DNA from: Ruegeria sp.
Lineage (GTDB): Bacteria > Pseudomonadota > Alphaproteobacteria > Rhodobacterales > Rhodobacteraceae
Direction: 5' to 3'
Length of the DNA: 48,267 nt
NCBI RefSeq assembly: GCF_028066395.1
Contig: NZ_JALCBM010000022.1
Span: forward strand, 1 to 48,267
The position numbers were made by a program, and so were the translations under genes. Shown here one piece after another: positions 35,367 through 43,857 of the stretch; positions within the stretch are counted from its first letter, which is position 1, and each line of letters begins with the position of its first letter. Below the pieces are notes generated by a model. That model saw only the letters and a list, made by a program, of their open reading frames with translations, was not told the DNA's origin and ran no database searches.

Positions 35367-36112
35367 TACTCGACCTCCCCTTCTGTCAGTTTCGCCTGTG
35401 ACAGCAGCGGCTCCAACCGGGCCAGCACCGCATGGGCCTCGGCCGCGTCAGTGGCCTGTGCAGCGCGGGTGGCTTCAAGCTCGGCCACGGTGGCGCGATT
35501 CAAAAGCTCGGCGTCCGGCACCCCGTCCTGCGACGCGGCACGCAGCTCATCCACCGAGGCGCGCAACTGTTCATTGGCCTTGCGCATGCGCTGCAGATCA
35601 TCGTCCAGCCGCGACATCGCGGCACCATGGCTGCTGCGTTCGGCGCGCAGCATCTCCAGCTCGGCGCTCAACTCGGCCACCCGTTCACTGTCGGCCAGTT
35701 CGGCGCGCAACTGCGTGTTTTCGGCCTTCAGCGCCTCCAGCTCATCACTGTTTTCCAGCGCGGCCTTGGCGTCTGCCAATTCGGACCGGGCCGCTTCGAC
35801 CGTCGCCAGGGTCGAGGTCGCCTCGGCCAACTGTTCCCGCAGCTGTTCCTTTTCGGGGTCCTCAACGGGTGCGGCTTCGGCCTGCTCCAACTCGGCCCGC
35901 AGGCTGTCGATCTCCTGATCGTGGTTTTCTTTCAGGGATTTGATCCGCTCTTGCAGTTGCGCATTGGCCAGACGTTCATCTTCCAGCGCGGCCCGCAATT
36001 CGGGGTCTTCGGGCGGGGCTGCGGGGGGCGCGACGGCCAAGGCGTCAACTCCGGTGCCGATCCGCTCCATCGCGGTGATGATGCGTCGTTGTAATTCCTC
36101 GATCTGGCTCAT
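35366..36112 (-). CDS. Coiled-coil protein upstream of ZapA
   Basis: A 248-residue acidic protein that is almost entirely coiled coil, with long Glu/Leu/Ala heptads from residue 40 on (for example LENSDELEALKAENTQLRAEL) and a short N-terminal MSQIEELQRRIITAMERIG. It is not a recognised enzyme. The position directly in front of zapA suggests a division or chromosome-organising partner; that is inference. AGGGGC precedes ATG 36112. The longer frame to 36166 has no matching character. Confidence 0.8.
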   Translation of the reverse strand: MSQIEELQRRIITAMERIGTGVDALAVAPPAAPPEDPELRAALEDERLANAQLQERIKSLKENHDQEIDSLRAELEQAEAAPVEDPEKEQLREQLAEATSTLATVEAARSELADAKAALENSDELEALKAENTQLRAELADSERVAELSAELEMLRAERSSHGAAMSRLDDDLQRMRKANEQLRASVDELRAASQDGVPDAELLNRATVAELEATRAAQATDAAEAHAVLARLEPLLSQAKLTEGEVE

Positions 36113-36235
36113 GCCCCTGTCACCTCTTTTCCAAGGTTCGTATTGCTGCGCGGTCACCCGAATCATGGGCCGCCGCGTTCTGGGCTTAGTCTAACGGAAT
36201 GTGGCGGAAAATACCCACTCTTTGCTTTCAACCAC

Positions 36236-36270
36236 TTGGGCCACGCTCTTGAACCATGCCTTTGGCCCAA
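36236..36270. promoter_or_regulatory. Inverted repeat upstream of tkt
   Basis: TTGGGCCA and TGGCCCAA, exact 8-bp arms 19 bp apart, in the 236-bp spacer between the zapA operon and tkt. It is about 80 bp before the tkt start. It may be a regulator site; no regulator can be named. Confidence 0.3.
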
Positions 36271-36348
36271 AGGCCGGTTCTGCTTGCACTTTGGAGGGTG
36301 GATGTTATTCAGCGGCCAATCTGCTTCAAACCCAAAGGAACAACGCCC

Positions 36349-38373
36349 GTGGACCTGACTGCGCTGCGCAATGCCAACCCCGAACACTGGGACAAGGCTG
36401 CGGCCATCCGCACCCTGACCCTTGACGCCGTCGCGGCCGCCAATTCCGGCCATTCCGGCATGCCGATGGGCATGGCCGATGTCGCAACCGTGCTGTTCGA
36501 AAAGCATCTGAAATTCGACGCATCCGCCCCAAACTGGCCGGACCGCGACCGGTTCATCCTGTCGGCGGGCCACGGGTCCATGCTGATCTATTCGCTGCTG
36601 TATCTGACGGGACATGCAGATGTGACGCTGGACGAGATCAAGAACTTCCGCCAGCTGGGCGCGAAAACCGCAGGCCACCCGGAAAACTTCCTGGTCGACG
36701 GGATCGAGACCACCACCGGCCCGCTGGGTCAGGGCATCTCGAACGCCGTGGGCTTTGCCATGGCCGAGGAAATCCAGCGCGCCCATTACGGCAAGAAGAT
36801 CGTCGATCACTATACTTACGTGATCGCAGGCGACGGCTGCCTGATGGAGGGCGTCAGCCAAGAGGCGATCACACTTGCGGGACGTCACGAACTGGGCAAG
36901 CTGATTGTCTTCTGGGACAACAACAACATCACCATCGACGGCACGGTCGATATGGCTGATCGCACCGATCAGGTGAAACGCTTTGCCGCCTCCGGTTGGC
37001 AGGTGATCGAGATCGACGGCCACGATCCCCAAGCCATCGATGCGGCCATCGCGCAAGCGAAGAAAACCAACAAGCCGTCGATGATCGCTTGCAAAAGCCA
37101 CATCGCGCTGGGCCACGCGGCGCAGGACACTTCCAAGGGTCACGGCGCGCTGACCGATCAGGATCAGCTGAAAGCCGCCAAAGACGGCTATGGCTGGCCC
37201 CATGACGCGTTCGAAATCCCCGCCAACGTTAAAACCGCATGGGAAACCATCGGCGCCCGCGGTGCCGCCGAGCGCGCCGCGTGGGAGGAGCGTTTTGCTC
37301 AAATCTCCGAGCGTAAGCAGGCCGAGTTCAACCGCGCCTACGCGTTCGAGGCCCCCAAGAAACTGGCCGGTGCCATCCGCTCGTTCAAAAAGCAGATGTC
37401 CGAGGATCAGCCGAAACTGGCCACCCGCGCCTCGTCGGAAAAGGTTCTGAACGCGGTCAACCCGATCATGACCGAAACCGTTGGCGGTTCCGCTGACCTG
37501 ACCGGGTCGAACAATACCAAATCAGCGGATATGGGCGTATTCCTGCCGGAAAACCGCAAAGGCCGTTACATCCACTACGGTATCCGCGAACACGGCATGG
37601 CTGCTGCGATGAATGGCATGGCGCTGCATGGCGGCATCCGCCCCTATGGCGGCACCTTCATGGCGTTTACCGACTATGCCCGCCCGTCCATGCGTCTGGC
37701 CGCACTGATGAAAGTACCGTCAGTCTTCGTGATGACCCACGACTCGATCGGTCTGGGCGAAGACGGCCCGACCCACCAGCCGGTCGAACATCTGGCCATC
37801 TCGCGCGCCACACCGAACACCTATGTGTTCCGCCCCGCCGATACGGTTGAAACCGCTGAGGCGTGGGAACTGGCGCTGACTTTCAAGGACAGCCCCTCGG
37901 TCCTGTCGCTGACCCGTCAGGGTGTGCCGACCGTGCGCACCCAGCACAAGGCCAAGAACCTGACCGCGCAAGGTGCTTACGTTCTGGCCGATGCTGACGC
38001 CAAACGTCAGGCCATCCTGATCGCCACCGGCTCCGAGGTCTCTCTGGCGATGGAAGCCAAAGCGATGCTCGAAGCCGAAGGCATCGGCACCCGCGTCGTC
38101 TCGATGCCCTGCATGGAGCTCTTCGCCGAGCAGGACGAAGCCTATCGCAAACGCGTCCTGCCCGCCGGTGCCGTGCGCGTCGGGATCGAAGCCGCCGTCC
38201 GCGCCGGTGGCTGGGACCGCTGGCTGCTGGGCGAACGCGGTCGCGAGGCCAAGGCCGGTTTCATCGGCATGTCAGGCTTTGGCGCATCTGCCCCCGCCGG
38301 TGAGCTGTACAAGCATTTCGGCATCACCGCCGAGGCCACCGTTGCCAAGGTCAAGGAACTGCTGGGGCTGTAA
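36349..38373 (+). CDS. tkt: Transketolase
   Basis: Thiamine-diphosphate enzyme of the pentose phosphate pathway, 674 residues. GTG 36349 is chosen because AAAGGA lies 9-10 bp before it and [19 protein letters not shown] matches the usual N-terminus; upstream sequence in frame is not transketolase-like. Signatures: [19 protein letters not shown], the TPP motif [13 protein letters not shown]...NNNITIDG, and in the second domain [16 protein letters not shown] and [18 protein letters not shown]. It acts in the cytoplasm with GAPDH (40.5 kb) in central carbon metabolism. Confidence 0.97.
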   Translation: MDLTALRNANPEHWDKAAAIRTLTLDAVAAANSGHSGMPMGMADVATVLFEKHLKFDASAPNWPDRDRFILSAGHGSMLIYSLLYLTGHADVTLDEIKNFRQLGAKTAGHPENFLVDGIETTTGPLGQGISNAVGFAMAEEIQRAHYGKKIVDHYTYVIAGDGCLMEGVSQEAITLAGRHELGKLIVFWDNNNITIDGTVDMADRTDQVKRFAASGWQVIEIDGHDPQAIDAAIAQAKKTNKPSMIACKSHIALGHAAQDTSKGHGALTDQDQLKAAKDGYGWPHDAFEIPANVKTAWETIGARGAAERAAWEERFAQISERKQAEFNRAYAFEAPKKLAGAIRSFKKQMSEDQPKLATRASSEKVLNAVNPIMTETVGGSADLTGSNNTKSADMGVFLPENRKGRYIHYGIREHGMAAAMNGMALHGGIRPYGGTFMAFTDYARPSMRLAALMKVPSVFVMTHDSIGLGEDGPTHQPVEHLAISRATPNTYVFRPADTVETAEAWELALTFKDSPSVLSLTRQGVPTVRTQHKAKNLTAQGAYVLADADAKRQAILIATGSEVSLAMEAKAMLEAEGIGTRVVSMPCMELFAEQDEAYRKRVLPAGAVRVGIEAAVRAGGWDRWLLGERGREAKAGFIGMSGFGASAPAGELYKHFGITAEATVAKVKELLGL

Positions 38374-38397
38374 AACAGACCCAGCTTATCGTGCAAA

Positions 38398-38420
38398 GGG
38401 CGGCCCAGGGCCGCCCTTTT
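38398..38420 (+). terminator. Terminator after tkt
   Basis: GGGCGGCCC-A-GGGCCGCCC followed by TTTT, 25 bp after the tkt stop codon. The centre must open into a small loop. Confidence 0.82.
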
Positions 38421-38535
38421 CATTTGGTTTTCCCCATCACGGACTGATGAGCCCACGTGAAGTCACCACACCTATCCCCGGTCCTTGTCACCGCTACGTC
38501 TGGCACATTCCATCAAAAGGTACAGGGAACAGGAT

Positions 38536-38886
38536 ATGACACGCCTCAGCTCAATCGCACTTGCGGCAATCCTCGCGGCTTCGTCAGCCGCTGCCGGGTC
38601 TTTCGCAACCCAGGACGAAATCAAAACCGCCATGAGTGACCATACCTATCAGGGCGGCATGCTCTCGGGTGCGTTCACCGAATATTACGCCCCGGATGGC
38701 ACCATCAAAGGGGATGGCTATTCCGGGGTCTGGAAAGCCACCGATCACGGCATGTGCTTCACATATGGCACCGACCCCGAAAACTGCTGGGACCTCAAGA
38801 TTGAAGGCGCCGCGGTGACCCTGTTCAAGGATGGCAACGTGGACGGCGCCGGTGTTGTGGTCAAAGGCAACCCCAACGGGTTCTGA
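38536..38886 (+). CDS. Small secreted protein of unknown function
   Basis: A 116-residue protein with a clear signal peptide (MTRLSSIALAAILAASSAAAG). The mature part is beta-rich with repeated Gly/Tyr/Asp (TYQGGMLSGAFTEYYAPDG; KGDGYSGVWK), two cysteines that could form a disulfide (GMCFTYG, ENCWDL) and a terminal KGNPNGF. I do not recognise the family. AGGGA lies 7-8 bp before ATG 38536. Confidence 0.75.
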   Translation: MTRLSSIALAAILAASSAAAGSFATQDEIKTAMSDHTYQGGMLSGAFTEYYAPDGTIKGDGYSGVWKATDHGMCFTYGTDPENCWDLKIEGAAVTLFKDGNVDGAGVVVKGNPNGF

Positions 38887-38988
38887 TGCACCAAACCCCA
38901 TGGGGTGCGCGCACCTCATGGGGCAACATCATAAGTGTCACTCAGACCAAGCCGAACACGCCGTTCATTGCGGGTTTGCCCGCCCTTT

Positions 38989-39345
38989 TCATTTCGATTT
39001 TGCGTCCAACTTCTCTTTCAAAGCATCATAGGCTTTCTGCGCATAATCCAGCCGCAGCTCATAGTGCCCGCGTGCGACGACAAAGTCCGGCGCTTCAACG
39101 CCTGCAGCAGAAAACGTCTGCGCCAGATGCGTACCCGACAGCGGAATATAGTCAGCGGATTCGCCGGCGAAGCGGTTATACAATCGGCCCCCGACCCACC
39201 CGCTGCGTTTACCGGCCTCTTTGGCGGTATGCAGACGGAAATGCAGAACTCCGTACAGTTCGTCAGGATCGAAGGGCATCAAATCCGCCGCAGCACTCAT
39301 GGCCGAGACAACCGCCCCCAAGCCATCGCCCGCGGCGCTCTGCAT
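38989..39345 (-). CDS. Conserved-looking protein of unknown function
   Basis: Up to 118 residues from ATG 39345, with FDPDELYGVLHFRLHTAKEAGKR and ARGHYELRLDYAQKAYDALKEK near the end; mixed alpha/beta, no membrane segment. I do not recognise it. The start is uncertain: homologous-looking sequence continues upstream (LIKIVSGPSPAQKG) to the stop of the DUF808 gene, where a CTG, ATC or ATT start coupled to that stop is possible. It lies just behind the DUF808 gene on the same strand. Confidence 0.55.
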   Translation of the reverse strand: MQSAAGDGLGAVVSAMSAAADLMPFDPDELYGVLHFRLHTAKEAGKRSGWVGGRLYNRFAGESADYIPLSGTHLAQTFSAAGVEAPDFVVARGHYELRLDYAQKAYDALKEKLDAKSK

Positions 39346-39383
39346 CCCCTTCTGAGCAGGCGACGGCCCGGAGACAATCTTGA

Positions 39384-40355
39384 TCAGTGACCACCTGTCG
39401 TCTTCTTCGCCGATGGCAGCAAAGGCCCGATCACCTTGGTCGCCAGCGGGATCAGCACCAGCCCCCAGGCCAGCCCAAAGATGCCGTCCATCGTCGCCTT
39501 GGCGATCCATTCAACCGCGCCGACCATTTGCTCGGACGCCATATGTCCGATCGCATAGGCCCAGTCATGGATATGATGGCCCAGCCAGCCAAAGCCCAGC
39601 TCCTCCATCCCGTGAATGATGATCGAGCCGCCAACCCACAGCATCGCTGCCGTACCGACGATGGACAGAATTTTCATCAAAACCGGCATGAACCGCACCA
39701 GTCCCCGGCCCAGCCCACGCCCGATCGGCGTTGGCGCGTTGCGCGCCAGAAACAGGCCCACATCATCCATCTTCACGATCACCCCGACCGAGCCATAGAC
39801 GGCCACAGTCACACCGATCCCCACAACCGCCAGCGTCGCGGTCTGCATCCACAGATTCGGCGCCTCGATAGCCGCCAGCGCGATGGTCATGATCTCGGCT
39901 GACAGGATGAAGTCGGTCTTGATCGCGCCCTTGACCTTCTGTTCCTCCAAATGACCGGGGTCGCGAACTTTCATGTCCTCGTCGATGGCATGGCTGCCAT
40001 GGGGGAAAAGGACGTGAAAGATTTTCTCGGCCCCCTCAAAACACAAATAGGACCCGCCGATCATCAGCAAGGGCGTGATCAACCATGGTGCGAAATTGGC
40101 CAGCAGCAGGGCGACCGGCAACAGCAGCACGATCTTGTTGAACAAAGACCCGCGCGCGATGCGCCAGATGATCGGCAATTCCCGCGCCGGCGCAAAGCCT
40201 TGCACATATTTCGGGGTCACCGCCGCGTCGTCGATGATGACGCCCGCAGTCTTGGCCCCAGCCTTTCCAGCTGCGGCCACCACGTCATCCACCGACGCCG
40301 CCGCGACCTTTGCAATGCCCGCCACATCGTCCAACAGGGCCAAAAGACCACTCAT
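39384..40355 (-). CDS. DUF808 / YedI-family membrane protein
   Basis: A 323-residue inner-membrane protein beginning MSGLLALLDDVAGIAKVAAASVDDVVAAAGKAGAKTAGVIIDDAAVTP... in short blocks typical of DUF808. About six membrane segments follow, including IVLLLPVALLLANFAPWL, ATLAVVGIGVTVAVYGSV and FGLAWGLVLIPLATKVI. FHVLFPHGSHAIDEDMKV, between the second and third, is a conserved family block. Function is unknown. ATG 40355 is preferred over the 26-residue upstream extension. Confidence 0.85.
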   Translation of the reverse strand: MSGLLALLDDVAGIAKVAAASVDDVVAAAGKAGAKTAGVIIDDAAVTPKYVQGFAPARELPIIWRIARGSLFNKIVLLLPVALLLANFAPWLITPLLMIGGSYLCFEGAEKIFHVLFPHGSHAIDEDMKVRDPGHLEEQKVKGAIKTDFILSAEIMTIALAAIEAPNLWMQTATLAVVGIGVTVAVYGSVGVIVKMDDVGLFLARNAPTPIGRGLGRGLVRFMPVLMKILSIVGTAAMLWVGGSIIIHGMEELGFGWLGHHIHDWAYAIGHMASEQMVGAVEWIAKATMDGIFGLAWGLVLIPLATKVIGPLLPSAKKTTGGH

Positions 40356-40404
40356 CGCGCTTCCTCTCGTTTCCTTCGCGTTGCCGACACTACCTGATCC
40401 ACCC

Positions 40405-40447
40405 CTTAGCGCAAGCGTTAGCGCAACCGGCACAGGTTTGCGCTAAC
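40405..40447 (+). promoter_or_regulatory. Cluster of three LacI-type operator-like sites before gap
   Basis: Three 12-bp sites centred on CG: CTTAGCGCAAGC (40405-40416), GTTAGCGCAACC (40417-40428) and GTTTGCGCTAAC (40436-40447). Sites 2 and 3 contain exact 10-bp inverted arms (GTTAGCGCAA and TTGCGCTAAC). The form GTTAGC-GCTAAC is LacI-family-like; a central-carbon regulator such as CceR is a possible reader, but this is inference. They lie about 90-130 bp before the gap start. Confidence 0.55.
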
Positions 40448-40534
40448 ACCTTAAAAATATGCCGCTTTTGCCCTTTTGAGATTCCCTGTTGGCCGCTATA
40501 TGGCCTGCAACGCAAGCGCATTTGGAGACGTCTC

Positions 40535-41536
40535 ATGACCATCAAGGTCGGCATCAATGGTTTTGGCCGTATCGGCCGCTGTACCCTGTCGCATATCGCC
40601 GCATCGGCCCGCAACGACATCGAGGTGATCAAGGTCAACGCCACCGGCCCGCTGGAAACCTCGGCGCATCTGCTGAAATATGACAGTGTGCACGGCCGTT
40701 TCCCGCGCGACGTTTCCATCGAGGGCAACACCATGGATCTGGGCCGTGGCCCGATGCAGATGTTCTCGACCTACGACATGAACGAGCTGGACTGGGAAGG
40801 TTGCGACGTCGTTCTGGAATGCACCGGCAAATTCAATGACGGCACCAAGGCCAAGACTCACCTGGAACGTGGCGCGGGCAAGGTCCTGCTGTCGGCGCCC
40901 GGCAAGAATGTCGACAAGACCATCGTTTTTGGTGTGAACCACAACAGCCTGACCGCCAATGACAACATGGTGTCGAACGGATCCTGCACCACCAACTGCC
41001 TGGCCCCGCTGGCCAAGGTTCTGGACGAAGGTGTCGGCATCGAGCATGGCATCATGACCACCATCCACGCCTATACCGGCGACCAGCCGACGCTGGACCG
41101 CCGCCACAGCGACCTGTACCGCGCCCGCGCCGCCGCGATGTCGATGATCCCGACCTCGACCGGTGCCGCCAAGGCGTTGGGTGAGGTTCTGCCGAACCTC
41201 AAGGGCCGTCTGGATGGCTCGGCCATCCGCGTGCCGACACCGAATGTCTCGGCCGTTGACCTGACCTTCCGCGCCGCGCGCGACACTTCGGCCGCCGAAA
41301 TCAACGCCATCGTCGAAGAGGCCGCCAAAGGCGCGATGCAGCGTGTTCTGGGCTATGAGCCCGCGCCGCTGGTGTCGACCGATTTCAATCATACCGAAGA
41401 AAGCTCGATCTTTGCGCCGGATCAGACCCGCGTGGTCGATGACCGCATGGTGCGCGTGCTGGCCTGGTATGACAATGAATGGGGCTTCTCGGTGCGTATG
41501 GCCGATGTGGCCGTCGCCATGGGCCGCCTTAACTAG
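40535..41536 (+). CDS. gap: Glyceraldehyde-3-phosphate dehydrogenase
   Basis: NAD(P)-dependent GAPDH of 333 residues in glycolysis or gluconeogenesis. The Rossmann motif is INGFGRIGR; the catalytic site is NGSCTTNCLAPLAKVLDEGVG (Cys near 153), with HAYTGDQ and the C-terminal WYDNEWGFSVRM. ATG 40535 follows TTTGGAGACG. A terminator follows. The LacI-like operator cluster upstream suggests regulation by sugar or organic-acid supply. Confidence 0.97.
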   Translation: MTIKVGINGFGRIGRCTLSHIAASARNDIEVIKVNATGPLETSAHLLKYDSVHGRFPRDVSIEGNTMDLGRGPMQMFSTYDMNELDWEGCDVVLECTGKFNDGTKAKTHLERGAGKVLLSAPGKNVDKTIVFGVNHNSLTANDNMVSNGSCTTNCLAPLAKVLDEGVGIEHGIMTTIHAYTGDQPTLDRRHSDLYRARAAAMSMIPTSTGAAKALGEVLPNLKGRLDGSAIRVPTPNVSAVDLTFRAARDTSAAEINAIVEEAAKGAMQRVLGYEPAPLVSTDFNHTEESSIFAPDQTRVVDDRMVRVLAWYDNEWGFSVRMADVAVAMGRLN

Positions 41537-41561
41537 GCCTTCGGACTTCGCTTGTACCCTT

Positions 41562-41588
41562 ATGCCCGCTCAGGTTATCTGGGCGGGT
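41562..41588 (+). terminator. Terminator after gap
   Basis: CCCGCTCAG pairs with CTGGGCGGG, with G-U pairs, and is followed by TATTTT. Confidence 0.6.
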
Positions 41589-41620
41589 ATTTTCGTTCGG
41601 GGCGCGGGCACGTACAGGCC

Positions 41621-41764
41621 ATGACCAATCAAATCGCCATTTGGCTTGGATGTCTTATTCTGGGCGCGCTGGTGCTGGATGTCGCGCTATACGGCACCGA
41701 GCATCTGCTGTTTCTCGGCAAGAAACTCTACGACTTTCTTGATTGGCTCGCCTTCTGGCGCTAG
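41621..41764 (+). CDS. Short membrane protein (47 aa)
   Basis: Starts at ATG 41621 (MTNQIAIWLGCLILGALVLDVALYGTEHLLF in short blocks) with one N-terminal membrane helix and an amphipathic, aromatic C-terminal half (KKLYDFLDWLAFWR). It is behind the gap terminator. The stop lies 10 bp from the coaD stop codon on the other strand. Not recognised; the high hydrophobicity and an upstream CAGG make it a plausible real small protein. Confidence 0.55.
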   Translation: MTNQIAIWLGCLILGALVLDVALYGTEHLLFLGKKLYDFLDWLAFWR

Positions 41765-41774
41765 CGCCCAGTCT

Positions 41775-42266
41775 CTAGCGCAGTCGCGCATGCAGCGCGT
41801 CCCGGACGCGCGGCGTGACGAATTTCGACACATCCCCGTCCAGCCGCGCGATCTCCTTGACCAGTTTCGAGGCAATCGCCTGATGCCGCGCCTCGGCCAT
41901 CAGGAACACGGTCTCGATTGAATCGTCCAGCGCCCGGTTCATGCCAACCATCTGGAATTCATACTCAAAATCCGCCACCGCCCGCAGCCCGCGCACGATG
42001 ATCTGTGCGCCCACATCGCGGGCACAGTCGATCAGCAGATTTTCAAACGGATGGGCCACGATCTCGGTGCCGGTCTGTTCGGTGAGATAGGCGCATTCCG
42101 CCTCGATCATCGCCACGCGTTCTTCCAGCGTGAACAACGGCCCCTTGTCACGGTTGATGGCGACGCCGATCACAAGCTTATCGACCAAGGCCGAGGCCCG
42201 GCGGATGATGTCGATATGACCCAGGGTGATCGGATCAAAGGTTCCGGGATACAATCCAACCCGCAT
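41775..42266 (-). CDS. coaD: Phosphopantetheine adenylyltransferase
   Basis: Catalyses the penultimate step of coenzyme A synthesis. 163 residues with the nucleotidyltransferase motif LYPGTFDPITLGHIDII (TxxH variant GHID), RGLRAVADFEYEFQM, and the ATP-binding SKLVKEIARLDGDVSKFV at the end. AGGAGAG precedes ATG 42266. The frame beyond this ATG is unrelated. Confidence 0.97.
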   Translation of the reverse strand: MRVGLYPGTFDPITLGHIDIIRRASALVDKLVIGVAINRDKGPLFTLEERVAMIEAECAYLTEQTGTEIVAHPFENLLIDCARDVGAQIIVRGLRAVADFEYEFQMVGMNRALDDSIETVFLMAEARHQAIASKLVKEIARLDGDVSKFVTPRVRDALHARLR

Positions 42267-42351
42267 CAGGCTCTCCTGCGCAACAATGTTTCTGCGCCAG
42301 CAAACACAACTTTGCTGCAGGTGCAAGGGGCCGGTTGGACCCCGGCAGGAC

Positions 42352-42789
42352 CTAGTGGCCCATGATCATGCCTTCCAGCGCGTCTTTTTCCATCGCCAAC
42401 TCGGTCAGTTGTGCCTTGACCACGTCGCCCAAGGTGACGATGCCGATCAACTGCCCGTCTTCCAGCACGGGCATGTGGCGAAACCGGCCTTCGGTCATGC
42501 GGGACATGATGTCCTGAACCGAATCCTGACGGCTGGCCGTCACCAGATCATGCGTCATGTAGGCACTGACGGGTTGGGTCAGACAGCCGCTGCCGCTGGC
42601 AGCCAGTTCGCGCACGATGTCCCGTTCGGACAGAATGCCCGCAGCAGTCTTGCCGCCATCATCCGAGACGATGACTGTACCAATCCGTTTTTCCGCCAGT
42701 ATTTTCGCAGCTTCCGAGACGGTGACCGAGGGCTCGACAGTGACCACACCTTCGGCGGCCTTGGACTTGAGAATGGCCTGAACAAGCAT
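42352..42789 (-). CDS. CBS-domain-pair protein
   Basis: A 145-residue protein made of two CBS domains (about 8-60 and 76-130), with SEAAKILAEKRIGTVIVSDD and FRHMPVLEDGQLIGIVTLGDVV; such stand-alone pairs bind adenine nucleotides and sense energy state. No catalytic domain is fused. GGAGG precedes ATG 42789. Its partner is not identifiable from the neighbourhood; a LysR gene follows on the same strand. Confidence 0.9.
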   Translation of the reverse strand: MLVQAILKSKAAEGVVTVEPSVTVSEAAKILAEKRIGTVIVSDDGGKTAAGILSERDIVRELAASGSGCLTQPVSAYMTHDLVTASRQDSVQDIMSRMTEGRFRHMPVLEDGQLIGIVTLGDVVKAQLTELAMEKDALEGMIMGH

Positions 42790-42851
42790 TTCAGAAAAAC
42801 CTCCGGCTTAACGTACTGTTTTCCAAAGCGTTGCCGGAATGACGGACCCTG

Positions 42852-43754
42852 TCAAGATGCAGCTTGGGCCTCAAGCCGCGCAACCTCGTCGCGCAGGCCG
42901 CGTGTCAGGGCCTTGGCAAAGCGGTTCAACCGTTCGTTGCGCTGGTCGCCCTGATGGCGCACCAGATGGAACCCCCGGGTCAGACTGATCTGATCTGTCA
43001 GGATTTTCCGCAGCCCCGGGTGGAACGGCAGCGTAAAGTCATGCGCCACACAGACCCCGGTTCCCAGCGACACCTGCCGCAGCTGCACCGAGACCGAGTT
43101 TGATGCAAGCGCGACACGGTCAACGCCCATGTCATTGAGGTAATCCAGTTCCCGGTCAAACACCATGTCCGGGATATAGCCGATCATCCGGTGCCCTTTC
43201 AGGTCTTCGACGGTGCGGATCGGGCCGTGGCGGTTCAGATAATCCTCGGTCGCAACCATGTGCAACTTGTAGTCGGATATCTTCTGTACCAGCAGTTTCC
43301 CGGCCGAGGGCGCGCTGACGGTAACAGCCATATCCGCCTCGCGCCGGGACAGGTTGATGATGCGCGGCAGGGCCAGGATCTGGATGTCCAGATCGGGGTT
43401 GGCGTCGCTGATCCGGGCGCAGACCTGTGGCAGCAGATAGTTCGCGCTGCCATCCGGCGCACCGATCCTGATCTGACCGCTGAGGGATTTCGTCGGCCCC
43501 GAAACCGCCCCCGTCGCGGCGCGCAGCGCCTCTTCCGCCTCAAGCCCGTGATCCATCAGCCGCTCTCCGGCGCTGGTCAGCACATAGCCCTGCTGAGACT
43601 TGGTAAACAGAACCGCATTCACCGCGCCTTCCAGCCGCGCGATCCGGCGACCGACGGTGGCCGGGTCCAGTTTCAACACCCGCCCCGCCGCCGACAGGCT
43701 TTCTTCGCGTGCGACGGCCAGAAAAACCCGCATGTCATCCCAGTTTGGGGTCAT
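42852..43754 (-). CDS. LysR-family transcriptional regulator (next to mmsA)
   Basis: A 300-residue regulator. The HTH region (MRVFLAVAREESLSAAGRVLKLDPATVGRRIARLEG) is typical LysR; the effector domain follows from about residue 90 to 290. ATG 43754, 5 bp behind AAGGA, is preferred over the start eight codons upstream, which would lie inside the operator-like palindrome. Divergent to mmsA, so it probably controls methylmalonate-semialdehyde dehydrogenase. Confidence 0.9.
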   Translation of the reverse strand: MTPNWDDMRVFLAVAREESLSAAGRVLKLDPATVGRRIARLEGAVNAVLFTKSQQGYVLTSAGERLMDHGLEAEEALRAATGAVSGPTKSLSGQIRIGAPDGSANYLLPQVCARISDANPDLDIQILALPRIINLSRREADMAVTVSAPSAGKLLVQKISDYKLHMVATEDYLNRHGPIRTVEDLKGHRMIGYIPDMVFDRELDYLNDMGVDRVALASNSVSVQLRQVSLGTGVCVAHDFTLPFHPGLRKILTDQISLTRGFHLVRHQGDQRNERLNRFAKALTRGLRDEVARLEAQAAS

Positions 43755-43763
43755 CGCCCATCC

Positions 43764-43779
43764 TTTGCATTTTTGCAAA
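43764..43779. promoter_or_regulatory. Palindromic operator between lysR and mmsA
   Basis: TTTGCA-TTTT-TGCAAA, a perfect 16-bp inverted repeat in the 103-bp divergent spacer. Likely bound by the adjacent LysR protein. Confidence 0.6.
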
Positions 43780-43857
43780 ACTCTTTTGAACTATTGCCTC
43801 TGTTCAGGGGATTTCTGCAAGCCTATTCTGCGCACAATCATCCCGGAGGAGTTTGCG

